Shown here in pieces: positions 1 to 12,328 of a stretch of DNA of 64,000 nucleotides. The stretch is from Lithospermum erythrorhizon (taxonomy: Eukaryota; Streptophyta; Magnoliopsida; Boraginales; Boraginaceae): assembly GCA_019722365.1 (NCBI GenBank), contig JADFUC010000647.1, forward strand, positions 29,431 through 93,430, given 5' to 3'. Both the position numbers and the translations under genes were made by a program. Numbering within the stretch: the first letter of the stretch is position 1; every line of letters begins with the position of its first letter. Below the pieces are notes generated by a model. The model had not been told where the DNA came from, did not search any database, and saw only the letters and a program-made list of their open reading frames with translations.

Positions 1-2460
1 TCTATTCAGGTTTCAGTTCGAAGCTTAGTTTTATCCCTTTACATCATTTCATTTATCAGGTGGGACTCCCGAGCGTTAGTTGATTACGGTTTTAGGTTTA
101 TGATTTAGGCGTGGCGAACTTGTTCGGCTCTTCTTTGGCAGGCCCCAGCTTTGTAAACATGGACGTCTCCGTCTTTGTCATGTTTTTTTTCTTAAGTACT
201 CATTTTCGATAGGAACCTCATTGGCTAAATCTAACAAGGACCAAACCTTGTTTTGGTACATAGAATCCATCTCAGACTTTATGGTATGTTCGTTGCTCCC
301 GGCATCTTTACCTTTCATTTGCCTCCTCGTATTAAGAGGTTGGCTCATCATTTCAAAATGATTTGTCATACCAGTACGGTTCTTAGCGATCTCAATTGGT
401 TTCCTAAGGGTTGGTTTTTCCGCAATTTCCTTGTGAATCAAGAATGGTCGGTCTCTACCTTGAAGATTCTAGTTTCTTGTGGTGTGTTAGTCGTCTACGC
501 GGGTGTATTGTGATCCTTCATCATCCTAAGTCTCCTCGAAGATGAACACCTTTACTCCCAGCCATGCAGACGGATATTCCTTTTCAAGAAATATTCCCGA
601 TCTTACAACGAGTATTTTATTCTTGTTCTTCAGGTAGAAGTAGTAACCAACGGTTTCCTTCGGATACCAATTAAAGTAGCATTTATCAGATTTAGGCACT
701 AGTCTATCTTTTGTCAACTTCTTGAACATAAGCTTCATAGCCCCAAATCCTGAGAAAACCCAATTTGGGAAACTTCCCATAACTCAATTCATGAGGTATT
801 TCATATGCTGATATAGTTGGACATTTTATTAAGTGTGAGTGATGCGACATTTGTGTATATCCAGTGCTTGCTTAGGATAGATAGGCTCATCATATGTCAA
901 ACCATGTCAATCAAGGTTCGATTTCTCTTTTCGGGCCCAGTAGGCGTTCTGCCAAGAGTGAGTTGTGAAAGCGATACGCTCTTTGAGATGAGTATTTGAA
1001 ACTTTGGCTTAAATATTATATAAACACATAGAGGCCGAAGAATCTTTATAGTCTTGTTCAATTGGTTCTTTACTTCATCATGAAGTTCCTTGAAGGATTC
1101 ACGTTTGTGTTTCATCAGATACACATAACCACATTTACTATAATCATCAGTAAGTGTAATGAAATATCAACCATCTCTTTGTAGTGTGTTTATTGTATGT
1201 CGTTGCTTATGATCCCCAACAAACATTGCCTTTCATTGTATCCAATGAAGGCGATTTAATCATCTGCCCGGTAGGAAGATTCATACTTATGCATTATGAT
1301 CCATAATCCCGAAACCTTGAGTGTTCCATCGGAAGTGAAGTTCGCGTCACGGTACACGTTTACATGTCTGATACGCGATGTCATAGATATATAGGCTTTA
1401 AGTTGTTGGAAGCGTACGCCCCATCAATTTTATGTTCCTCGATGGGCCGTGTCTGAGAGTCCGGTACATCTTGGAGAAATGTATTACTTTATATCACACA
1501 TTTGTTATAGAGATCCTAAATGCATTGGGATCACCTTTTGAAACGGAAGGAAAAATCCTTTATTATTCAAAATACCAAAAGAAAGTAGTAATATTCCTAC
1601 TATAAGTAGGGGTGTAGTAAACATTCTTTAAATTTAGAAACATGGTTCGGAGGTAGAATTTAAAGTGATGGATCACTACCGAGGAAACCTACGTATTGTA
1701 GCCTGCATTCGATCTATCTCTCTCTTCGAGTCATTTCTCTTTGCACGTAGTTCTAGCATGCGACAAATATAGAACCACATGATCAACGACAAGCACCCAC
1801 AGTAGAATTTAGAAGTTATACAAACTTCAAGCAACATATATACATAGATACACATGGGTTGAGTGGTGGATTAGACCATTCTTCCCTATCTTCAAGAATT
1901 TCTTGAATTAGGCTTCGATTTTGGATCTGGAAATGTGACATTTGTCCTCACTACTGTTGTTCCTCACCCGGCCCGATGCGGTAACATGGTTTCCTCCCGA
2001 ACCTTTAGCCTTACCATTGGACTTCTTCTTAAATTTCCTTTTGTTTTGGACCGCCCCAGCGAGGAAAAGAAATCTGATCTTAGTACTTCCAGTTGTCTCA
2101 GCATTCATGATCATCTTATGCAGTTCGTTTAGAGATAACTCAAACTTATGCATCATGAAGTTCATCACAAAGCTGAGAAAGAACTTCTGCGAGAGGACTT
2201 TTAGGATGAGGTCTCTGATAGTTCTGAAATGCAGGCCGAAATTGGTCGTTAAATTAAAGCCTATCATTTTAATGACATGTGAAACCGGCGTATCCCATTT
2301 CGGCTTGCTACTCAGTAGAGCACAAACGATATCTCTCATTTCTAACTGCTTCGAGATAACTCATCGAGTTCTTTGGTATATGTCGTATGCTTTCACCTTT
2401 TTCATGCGAGTTGGAATGAAGGTTCCATATTGGCTAGCATAAGACATTGGACATCTGACA
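1..2460 (-). mobile_element. Decayed Ty1/copia retrotransposon (gag to start of RT)
   Basis: Fragments of a copia polyprotein appear in the expected order when read on the minus strand. Gag is at about 2460-1908, with the region around 'NFMMHKFELSLNELHKMI' typical of copia gag, followed by a lysine-rich stretch. An integrase piece at 1124-897 contains 'YLMKHKRESFKE'. The integrase C-terminal region at 780-526 contains 'KSDKCYFNWYPKETVGYYFY', like the family pattern 'KS.KC.F.GYPKET.GYYFY'. The start of reverse transcriptase at 441-340 contains 'KSEMDSMYQNKVWSLLD'. Frameshifts and stops separate the pieces, so nothing functional remains. The protease and part of integrase are not readable. The element runs off the left edge of the window. 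Confidence 0.85.
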
Positions 2461-5040
2461 TCGGACCTTAGGCTTCTTTTTCCACAGTAATTGGCGGGCG
2501 TCATTTTGGTGCGGATGAGACCTAGTGTTTTAACACATACTCTATTCTCTCCTACTTGAGAACAATCCTCAAGTTTCGAGACCAGTCATCAAAGTTTGAG
2601 TTGTTGAGCTTGCACTTCTCAAGTCTCGGCCACGAGCGAGTTCCCAGGTGGGTTAAGGCGGTCATTTGGTCCGCAAGAATAAGTATGTAAATGACTTGGT
2701 TTAACTAATCTATCATGTCAAACACTTACAATATAAATTGTAAAATAGTGCAATACTCAAATCTCACAAAATATATTAGTATACAAGACCTACTATATTG
2801 AAATTTCCAAAGCGGCAACCCAGCTGCGTACATTTTGAAAAGTCGACATAGTAGTAGGTTAACTTAACGATTGTGTAAATACAATATAACTCTTGTGTTA
2901 CTAGCATGCCTCACAGATGCTACCTAACGGGTGTGTCAGCGAGCCTGACTTTAGTAAAATCACCGGTTAAGCGACCCGATTAAACTGACTTCTTACTTGG
3001 AATGATCATCGAAAGCCAGCAGCGTTAGTGGAAATCACATCAACATGATCGACGCCATACTCGTCCGCGATACCCGATGAAACTGCCCGTGCGGTGTGCG
3101 GGTGATCGTGATAAGTTTCCACAACTTTAAAATTGGTTTGATAGAATTGCTTAAATTTTATGGTGAGATTCTTATTATTTGATTAATTATTTAACATGTT
3201 TATATAGCACGTAACTCAAATAATATGCATCATGAAAATAAAATAAATAATACACATTTAGAATATATGATATGACCTTAAAAATATAAATAATAAACTG
3301 TCTGGCCAAACTTGCTCCGAAGTCTCGATCTTGTATTCTTCGGCTTTTGGAAACTTGAGGCGACATGGTGAAACAGCCTTATCTTGATACCTCCTTTGAT
3401 TTGTACATTTATTTACTAACCAACTAAGATAAGCATACATGCACAGTAATTAAAATAAAATAAATAAATAAACGACTCAACAGTGCGTGTCACAACGAAT
3501 ACTTGATTCGCGGACGTATTTTGCAAAAAAATACAAGCGTATAGGTATATCCACTCGTTTCCGTATGACATATAATAAAATTAAAACACACCAAACTATG
3601 CATTTAATATATATTAAATGATGCAGTTAAATGACTCGTGAATGTCATTAGCGAGTTTTAATACTATTAAGTATGAAATAAATAAATCGATGATCATGTA
3701 AACATATACTTATCTGCTTGATAAACCGCATCAATTATATAATAAAATAAAATAAACACTAATTATGAGGTTGACATAAAACTTCTCAATCAATTCACAT
3801 TTCAAATACACGATTAACAATCATATTGAAACTTTCATTTTTTATTATCTGAATCAAAAATCAATCACGTAAATAGACAATGTAAGTGTGATAGAAAATT
3901 AATTCAAAATTGATTCTCATAATTATATTCATGAAATATATATATTATTAAAATGCATTAATAAACATATATATATTTTGTGCTCAATAGTTATTACAAT
4001 AACTATTTCATTTATACAATAAAATAATTATTACAATAATCATTTCATATAAATATAATAAGATAAAACTAGCAAGTTTTTATCTAAACATATTTATATT
4101 TCGACTAAGATTGTTCACAATGATTATAGCGCCGAATAAATACGTTTATAAAAGGATAAGTAATGAAAAGTTATTGAATTAAACTTATTATCGTTAAAAT
4201 TTATAATTACGATTATCATAGCAATAAATTATAATAAATCCAAAAAAAAACTGAAATTAAAAATTTTAAAAGCGGATTAGGTTTTGTAACAATAAAATCC
4301 AATGAAGAGCGACGGACGTAGAGCTCGATAGGTCTCGATGCGACAACGGCCCAGGACCACCATTTGGTCAGATCGAGTCGCGTCCGGCGATTAAAATTTG
4401 AAACTTCGGTTTGGCCACGGATAGCTCTGGAGGAACGCCGGAAAGTCGTGCCTTGATTTCACAAATATTCGATTTTTCGATTTAATTCAAACGTTTGGAA
4501 AAAATCGGTTGAAGGCCTTAAACATATCCAATGCGAAGTATTATCGAGACATTTCCACGCAGCCTGTAAACTTTTCGTGGAATTTTATAAAAACATTTAC
4601 AAACATTAATTATATAATAAATATTACGAAATCCACAAAATTATTTTGCGACACTTAAACAATCAAAAATTATGAAATTTTTCGGAGATACTTTTGGTCA
4701 CTGCAGAAATGTGAGCGAAAATTGGTGCAATTTTTAGAATATTTTAGATGCCCCAAATCTAATAAAAATGTTTAGATTTTAATTAAAACATGTTTTAAAG
4801 CCCTTTTATTTCATGAAACACAAATCTAAATTCAAATAATCAAAATTAACAATATGATGAACTTGAAAATAGTATAGAACATATATTTATTCATGAATCA
4901 ATTTTTCGCCAACATATATTCATGGTCAAGAATATATAATATGAAAATCGATTTTAAATGTGTTTATATAACAAATTATGTATAAATATAATCGAAATTA
5001 TATAACTTAAACATCGCATGATGCGGCATAGCGCCGGCCC
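2461..5040. other. AT-rich non-coding stretch, no gene seen
   Basis: No coding pattern was found on either strand. The part nearest the copia gag may be its 5' leader or LTR, but no LTR pair could be matched. From about 3150 to 5000 the DNA is strongly AT-rich. A less AT-rich patch at about 4300-4450 has no recognisable content. Confidence 0.5.
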
Positions 5041-5044
5041 GGCG

Positions 5045-5290
5045 CGGGTCGTTGCGTTAATAGATTTGATGGGCTGGCCTCCTGAGCCGCCCCGCAGTGC
5101 TCGGCCACGTTTGTCACCGCTTCACGTGCTCGAAACTTTCGATTAAGTCGCCCCGTCCTAGAATTACCCGAGGTCAAATACGCTTAACAATGGAGTTCTT
5201 GCGGGATGAGAACTGAAAAGAAGATGCGTCTTGGTGGTATGAGTAGTACCCGATCAAATCATATCAAATTCTCTCAGACACCGCACATTT
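5045..5290 (+). repeat. Interspersed repeat, copy A
   Basis: A GC-richer block shares long stretches with copies at 5623-5728 and 8685-8915. Shared landmarks in order are 'gtgctcggcc', 'cgccccgtcctagaatt', 'ggagttctt' and 'ggtatgagtagtacc', then 'gatcaaatcatatc'. It encodes nothing obvious and is probably a piece of a retrotransposon LTR or leader. Confidence 0.6.
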
Positions 5291-5622
5291 TTGCGGTGGG
5301 ATATTACAACCTCCCCAACAAATACCGCGTCCTCGTTGAGCCCACAGTACCACATCCGGGACCCATTTATCCAGGTGTGAGATTCTGAGGTGGCTCACGG
5401 CCTCAAGGTGTCCCGCTTTGTGCCGCATAGCATAGTTCCAGTTCTGCGGACTGACTTTGCTACGATACCATTTATGTGGCCGGCCAATGCTTGGTCGGTC
5501 GTTCTTCGTTTGATGGAGCTCATGAAACCCTGCCCGCAGCGTCTTTTCGGCATATTTTTCTGATCAGCGTGCTGTGAGAAACTTCAGTGGGTCGCTTGTC
5601 TCATATTACCCAGGTCAGCCTT

Positions 5623-5728
5623 GGCTTAACATTGGAGTTCTTATGAGATGAGCTTCCGAAGAAAGAAGGCTACGTCTTGATGGTATGAGTAGTACCGATC
5701 AAATCATATCGAAACATATCACACACGC
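5623..5728 (+). repeat. Interspersed repeat, copy B (partial)
   Basis: This is the 3' part of the repeat seen at 5045-5290 and 8685-8915. It holds 'ggagttcttatgagatgagc' (copy C has 'gaagttcttatgggatgagc'), then 'ggtatgagtagtacc' and 'atcatatcgaaacatatcac'. The 5' half seen in the other copies is missing here. The DNA between copies A and B (5291-5622) shows no gene. Confidence 0.6.
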
Positions 5729-5939
5729 CTGTAGCGGCATGCTGAATGCACCTCGGACACTTGTTGGTCCGTCTGTCTTCATCGACAACTATCCTACCGG
5801 CTCGGCCTCCTTTCAGCCTAACCACAGCACCTCTCGCTCACCTCGGCGCCTTTCCTGACTTCCCCAGCCGCTTCCGCGTACTACGTTGGCGTCCTCGAGA
5901 ATCGCAACAAAAGAATGTAACGACCAGTCGGCCGCCTGA

Positions 5940-8558
5940 GTGAGAATCATTATAATCCGGAACACGAGTCACCAAACCGATGGGCGGCTTCAGGTTTAAA
6001 AAACTACTCCTTTTAAATCAAAATTTGACTTCCATTAATATTCTCAAAATAATAACGGTTTAAGATTTTGTCATCAAGTGATATCTAACCTTGACTCCAT
6101 ATATATCTGACATATCCCGATACTTGAGTAATCTTTGCTTGAGGCTACAAAGAGAGTAAAGTTTGAAAATAAAGTACAACGATAAAAACAATTGACATCA
6201 AATCGGTATTGAGGATCTCTGCCGCCCCGATGCTTTCAGCACAGCCACTCGAGACAAACTCTCAACGACCTCTGGCTCAAGTAACCGTCATCAATGGCAA
6301 AGATGAAAATCGCTGGTAGAAAAGTGTAAGTTGCAGAAGCTTAGTGAACATTTAACACATGGGTGAACTTACCATGCGAACTGAAGACGAGACAATATTA
6401 TAATAGCCTAAGATGAATAAATTCGTATATATATATATAATAAGACTACCTAATAAAGTCATACAATAAGATTCCAAAAAGAAGGTCTCGGGCATAACAT
6501 GTCAAGATATAATAAAGGTCTCAATAAGGCGCTAAACACCCGAAGAAATCGTAGAGACTTCGACAACGACTATAACTCTAAATGCGCTTCTATACCATTA
6601 TCTCCGCGATACACCACCCTCTAATGCAATACACTCAATCCGTCTACCTGCAGGGATAGATAAATCGCCAATAATCACTGCACTTATACCGTAGTATAAG
6701 GCCCAGCATCAACCAATGCCCATGTAAGTGACAATAGATCTCCACTGCACATATACCGAAGTATAAGGCCAACATCAACAATGCACACAGCAAAGTGACA
6801 ATAGATCTCACACTGCACATATATCGAAGTATAAGGCCAACATCAACAATGCACACAGCAAAGTGACAATAGATCTCACACTGCACATATACCGAAGTAT
6901 AAGGCCAATCGCGTCTCGTATCTGCCGGAAGGAGAGTCGCTTTAACCCCTGTCATTACAACATAGGGTCAAATCACGATACTCAAGTCACGAAAGTCAAA
7001 AGCACATAACTCACAACCGTCGCTCTCGATAACCAGCTACTACACCCCGAAACAAAAATCCAAGCCTGCCCCGGCTAAAACATCATGATAAATAAAATCT
7101 AACCTGACCGCCGACAAGGCCCTGAAACATACCAAAAGTGTCGATAAGGCCATAGAAATACAATAGTCTTGGAAGTAAGGCCGCGGAAATCTAGCCGGTC
7201 AAAACCGAGGCCGCAATCGAGAAATATAAGTTGGGAGTTCAAACTATTACTTACACCAGCGATCTTGACGCCCTGAGAATATAATCACATAATCATCTTA
7301 GCTCACGCGAATGAATCTGCATGTCATTACAAACGATTACATGTATATCATTCTCACGTAATCATAACCTGATAGAAATGTACATCGTTCTCACATAATC
7401 ATACCCTGATAACATGTTGCAAATGTAAAGTAAGTAAGTAAGTAACACCGATTGAGATAAGTACTTCGCCTGCGCTGGCTACCCGCAAAAACTTTGTGAG
7501 CAATCCGCGGTAGCGCCTCTTTCCCACGATCAGCCTAACCAAAAATACCCGGAAAGGTATAATCAAAACCTACTACAATCGCCGTTCTAGAAGACCGCGC
7601 TACAAACTCTTAGTGAAACTATTTCGCGGTCTAAAATGACGGATAGAACAACGAATTAATAATCCGTCGGACACAACCCAATCGATCCCCCGCTAAAATT
7701 CCACCTTATTACTTTAACATTTCAAATCAACTTATAAGTCATTCTAATTAACCCTCGAGTCGTAACTAACGACACATACTCGAAATGTCGATTATAAGCT
7801 GGCTTGAAAATATGACTTTTCAGCCTGCTCACTTTAATCAATTTTAAATCATCGTTTTAACATCCGCAACAACTTCTGATAAGGTCTGATTAAACTCCTA
7901 CACATTTTAAAGTCTTATAAAATATCAACCCAAAAAGTCAACTTGAAACCTAGAAAAGTCAACCCGACCGCTAACATCCTCAAGCGACCCCTAAGTCATG
8001 AATTCGTCTTATATACATCATGGCATCCATAGCAAACTAAGATACAACATAAGAATTGAATTATGTAAAAGTCAACCAAGAAAAATCAACGAAACTCTAT
8101 TTTCTTACCTCGAAATCGTAGGGAAAGATGACAGAAATCTTAACAATCATTCCGAAGATCTTTATATCTGTGAAAGTGAAGAAATGGAAGAAAAAAATTT
8201 TGAGTTTGGGAGCTCCAAGGGGTTCGGCCAAGCTATGGAGAAGAAAGGAAGATATTTTTGTGTTTTTGAAGATAAGGATGGAAGATAACAACTCTTAAGT
8301 CTTGGAAACAACCCCATGGCGAAGTTTGTGCCCGAAATTCTGTGAATCGAGCTGTCGAGCAGTGAGCGATCTACTTAACTCAAATTGTGCCGGCTATTAC
8401 TACTAAATTATAAATGTAATTCGGCTCAAATAATTTCTGAAATAATATTATTATCGAAGTATTTATACTATCTCAGATCCCGCCACCGGCCAAATGAGAA
8501 AATTCTTAAAATTTTAAATATTTTTATTTATTTTTTAAAGCATTAACGGGTTATTACA
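5940..8558 (-). mobile_element. Old LTR, Ty3/gypsy-like, without coding region
   Basis: Read on the minus strand it starts at 8558 with 'tgtaataacccgtt', the same start as the LTR at 62704. Further in (about 8115) both have a matching 'tttcgaggtaagaaa' or 'tttgaggtaagaaa' splice-donor-like landmark, followed by TTGACTTTT-type sequence. No gag or pol could be read next to it, so this may be a solo or truncated LTR. The lower boundary is approximate. The open frame at 7998-8288 on the plus strand is antisense to the LTR and has no recognisable domain. Assignment to Ty3/gypsy rests on general LTR appearance only. Confidence 0.5.
6677..6907. repeat. Tandem repeat, unit about 68 bp, 3.4 copies
   Basis: The motif 'actgcac' followed by 'atataccgaagtataaggcc' (or close variants) recurs at 6677, 6744, 6812 and 6880, spacings of 67, 68 and 68 bases. 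The two middle units are almost identical, and the first is more diverged. It lies inside the old LTR at 5940-8558. Confidence 0.9.
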
Positions 8559-8684
8559 AGAAAAGACTTCAGTTTTTTCAACAAAAGACACGCTCACTTG
8601 TGACTCAAGGAAGCAATTAGACAACAGCGCGGATAACCCGAAATGTCAGAAACTTTAAGCTCGATACCATTTGCCTTATTGGCC

Positions 8685-8915
8685 AGGGTCGGTGCGTTAT
8701 TAGATGATGGGTGACCTCATGAGCCACCGTGGGTGCTCGGCCGAGTTTTGTCTTCGCTCGTGCTCGCTTAGAGCTTCTCGATAGGTCGCCCCGTCCTAGA
8801 ATTGCGGGTCGAAGCCTGGCAACAATGAAGTTCTTATGGGATGAGCTTCCGAAAAGAAGATGCATCTTGGTGGTATGAGTAGTACCCGATCAAATCATAT
8901 CGAAACATATCACCT
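8685..8915 (+). repeat. Interspersed repeat, copy C
   Basis: Third copy of the repeat at 5045-5290 and 5623-5728. It keeps both halves: 'gggtgctcggccgag' and 'cgccccgtcctagaatt', then 'ggtatgagtagtacccgat'. It lies just outside the LTR start at 8558. Confidence 0.6.
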
Positions 8916-9539
8916 TTACGTTTTTCGCGATTAGGAGTATTACGACATTTGTTGGAAAAGTACCTTGACTTGTTCATAACAAATAATAAAAAAAAAATCA
9001 GCGAGATGGAATAAATGTATAATAGCAATTCACGAAAAACACCATGCAAAATGCAATTCCTTGCGTGAATACGAGGTACTTAAAAGCGTACTTGAAATGA
9101 TGAACTTTGTCTCCCGAATCCTCCCGTTGAATCATACTGCGTCTCCAGGTGAAATGCCTCCGGTTAGTCCGCGCAGAGGTTGAATCACGCAATTGGACTT
9201 GCTAGAATCTGAGCAATTGGACAAGGTTTGAGTCAAAACTTTTGACTTAAAAAACCAAGGGAGAGGAGGGGCGCTAAAAACTTTTAGAGGAGAGGATGAA
9301 AAATCTTGGGTTTCATTTCATCTTTCTTATATAGTCTCTTTTGGTTTCGGTCGAATAGCTTCTTCAGATGCTTTGTTTTCCGACAAAGATAACTTTAGAA
9401 GTCATTTTAGTAAATGAATTGTTACCATGTTTATGTTAAAAAAGAACTGAACTAACAATATCCTTAAACTTTTAGATCACAGAACAATAATCTTATCGTG
9501 ATAATTCTCAAATTCATGATCATTCGAAACTTCATTTTT
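8916..9539. other. Non-coding stretch, nothing recognised
   Basis: No coding signal or repeat landmark was recognised. It lies between repeat copy C and the first readable LINE sequence. It may include the decayed 5' half of that LINE. Confidence 0.4.
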
Positions 9540-11710
9540 AATTTATTTAATCCCTATGATCCACCCGCTGATACTAATATTATTGATTTTCTACTATCAT
9601 AAATATTACTAGTAAATTAGCGAGCAATTACATAATAATATAACTATCCGTTTTAATCTTGAAGAAGTTCACCTAGCACTTTTCAAATGTATCCAATTAA
9701 ATCACGGGTCACGATGACATTCCAGCGGGTTTTTATCAAAAATATTGGACTACTACTTAATAATGATATCATAAACACTACTTTAGATTTTTTCAAACAA
9801 TGGTTCTTAAAAGAATTTAACAAAACTTTTATAACCCTAATTCTGAAAAACCTAACCGTACATATAAAGCGAATTTCGACCAACTAGCTTATGCGATATT
9901 ATTTATAAATAGCTTCAAAATTTTTTAAGAAATTGCTAACACTATTCGAACCTACGGATAAAAAAAAACATGGTCTTCTTGACAATTAAAGTTGACATGA
10001 GTAAGACATTTGATAATATCTGCGCGTTCTTAATTGCAACTTAAACTTAATTTCCCGATCAAATGGATTGAACTTATCCATAAATGTACTACCGCGTCTG
10101 ATACTCGGTAATCATAAATGGACATATAACTAAACCGCCCGCACCTTCTTGAAGCTTAAGACAAAGTGACCATTTATCCTCTATACTTTTTCCTTATGTA
10201 CCGAGAAGCCTTTCTGCTTTCGCTCGTACATTCTCAAAATCAAAATAAGCTTAAAGTAGTTTCAAATCTAGGGTTTCCCCCGAGCTAAATCAACTTTTTA
10301 TTAGTTGACGATAGCTATTTCTTCCTTAAACTAGATAAACAATCGAGTGTCGTTCTTTGATGTACTATGAACAATATTGTCTTGACTCGAATTCGACAAA
10401 TAATAAATTATGACAAATCACATATTATTTTTAGTCAACTGACTTCACTAGCTCAAAACAAAAACCTTAACCGATCACACTTTCACGAGATCAATTATTT
10501 TGGAAAATATCTCGGCATTTCTTTAGATATAGTTACTCACAAATCTCAAATTTTTCAAGAATAGATTGAAAAAATTAATTTTAAAATCCAATCTTGGAAC
10601 TTAAAATTTCTAAATCAAGCGGGTAAAATTACCCTTATAAAATCAGTTTTAATAAGCACATTAGTATATCCAATGTCAATTAATAAATTTCCAATTAATA
10701 TTATTCATAAAATAGAATCTATTCTAGCTAACTTTTTATGACAATCAACAACCCAAGGCAAAATACATTGGATAAACTGGATTTTTTGCAATTACCTATC
10801 CACTTAGGTGGTCATGGTATAAAAAATTTATATAACTTGAATAATGCTCTCCTAGCAAAAACATGTTGGAACATCCTTCCAAATTATGTCCAACAATTGC
10901 AAAATTAATTTCGTACTTAGCACTTTCATTTATGTCCAACAATTGCAAAATTATGGTCCTCTTTCTCCTCTTTCCAATTTCACAAACCAAAAATCACCAT
11001 CATTCACACATTAATCTATTGTCTTAGAAAAAATTATACCCCTTCGCATCCAATATACAAAAATATTTATTATCTAATAAGCACAATTTGGTCTATATGG
11101 CTTTATAGAAATCACATCATTTTTCAAAAAGAAACCTTCGATTTACAAAAATTCATCAATATGAGAGACCATCTATCTTTTTACATGGAAACATGCTAAT
11201 GATCCTCCTCCCACTAATAAACATAATAAACATATCACTTTCACTACAGAAACATTTATAATCTTACAATAACAACACATAATACCGCAACCACCAACAT
11301 AAACAATTTATCTAAACCTACAACAAGCCTCGCCATCTTATATACAAATAAATTGTCATACACACAACCACCTAATACACTTTAGTAATACAATATTTTT
11401 CCGACAAGACTCACTAAACCCAAGTTCTAAAACAATACTACCATATATATTAGAAGCCATGATATTTAGCATAATAATGTTATCATCTAAATCACCTTAT
11501 ATACTATATATGATTTTGAATTTCTCTCTTTCACATATCATATCTAAAGCTATAGGACGGATAATGACACATGAAGAATGGAAGAAGTTTTTGGAGGCTT
11601 ATAATCGAATAGATGCCGAATTAGTACAATAAAGCGAAACTCAAACTCTGTCTTTCCGTTACTGTAACTATCAGCTTTTTATCGATGGTAATTATCAAAA
11701 AAAAAATACA
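9540..11710 (+). mobile_element. Decayed L1-type LINE, reverse transcriptase part
   Basis: Frame-shifted fragments follow the plant L1 reverse transcriptase in order. About 9640-9760 resembles the block before the palm. 9800-9870 reads 'FLKEFNKTFITLILKN', like the family 'NKT.I.LIPK'. 9985-10010 reads 'KVDMSKTFD', palm motif A. About 10280-10320 reads 'INFLLVDDSYFFLKL', palm motif C with VDD in place of ADD. 10480-10860 holds 'FGKYLGISLDI' and 'IQSWNLKFLNQAGKITLIKS', then 'GGHGIKNLYNLNNALLAKTCWN'-type C-terminal sequence. A later piece near 11090 resembles the 'WxxWLYRNHxIFQ' region. An A-rich run at about 11698 probably marks the 3' end. It is non-functional. Confidence 0.8.
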
Positions 11711-11888
11711 ACAATAAAATTTTTTTTAATAAAATTACCCCTTGTGTTGTACTATGAAAACCAAACAATTTAATAATGAAATCAACTCATGTTTTCGATT
11801 AACCAGCATTGAATCAAAAGTGGGTCAGCCAGCTCATAATCCTCGATACATGATCCACCATATCTAAATCAATTGAATTGAATCTTCG

Positions 11889-12065
11889 CTAAGCGTCCTG
11901 ATACATGATGCGCGTATCTTTATCTTGGGACGTAGGCTGTTGGTAAAGCCCAGATTGTTGCGTCTGCGGCGCTACCGTCGACCGTGCGATTGAGTTGGAT
12001 TCATTGGTAAAAAGCGAAAGTGATACGAGTATTATGATGCCCCAAATGCGTGCGTAGATGCCCAT
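11889..12065 (-). CDS. Candidate small secreted peptide, 58 aa
   Basis: I do not recognise the family. The start at 12065-12063 gives a 58-residue protein. It has a short N-terminus with one arginine, then a hydrophobic run (about residues 7-18, 'WGIIILVSLSLF') typical of a signal peptide core. The remaining 40 residues are polar, rich in Gln, Ser and Thr, and end 'RIMYQDA'. It has no cysteines. An in-frame upstream ATG at 12215 would add 50 residues and hide the signal peptide, so I prefer the inner start. A TATA-like 'gtgtataatg' lies about 85 bases upstream of the chosen start. The gene points away from the MED7 remnant that starts at 12329. The hydrophobic N-terminus with a polar tail suggests a secreted peptide precursor, but this is inference and a chance frame is possible. 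Confidence 0.4.
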   Translation of the reverse strand: MGIYARIWGIIILVSLSLFTNESNSIARSTVAPQTQQSGLYQQPTSQDKDTRIMYQDA

Positions 12066-12328
12066 ATTGAAGGCGATTAAAAAGAATTGAACACTTTTAT
12101 GATCAGGCCATAGCCCACGAAATAAAAAGTCCAACCTTGACCCACACGGTACATTATACACACTTGGCGGCTGAATAGTGTTGGGTTTGGATGTGAAATA
12201 TTTATTTTCTTGCATACATTTGCGAGTGTAATAGTTAAAGTTTCATTAAGGGTAAAATTGTCGTTTCGGTAAAAGATACTTATTTTTGATGTGTATAGTG
12301 TTGCGTACCAACAAACTTAATTAACAAA
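12066..12328. promoter_or_regulatory. Short divergent intergenic region (263 bp)
   Basis: The gap between the candidate peptide start (minus) and the MED7 start codon (plus) is 263 bp, so any promoters would be shared. A TATA-like 'tataatg' sits on the minus strand at about 12148-12156. No clear TATA box is seen for the MED7 side, as is common for housekeeping genes. Confidence 0.35.

Noticed and set aside
1942..2442. Open frame of 166 residues on the plus strand
   Set aside because: It is the antisense of the copia gag fragment, which has clear family similarity on the minus strand.
6644..6955. Open frame of 103 residues with repeated 'RYMCSVRSIVTLLCALLML' units
   Set aside because: It is a translation of the 68-bp tandem array; the repeat explains the pattern and no start or domain supports a gene.
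7998..8288. Open frame of 96 residues on the plus strand
   Set aside because: It lies antisense within an LTR and has no recognisable domain; probably a chance frame.
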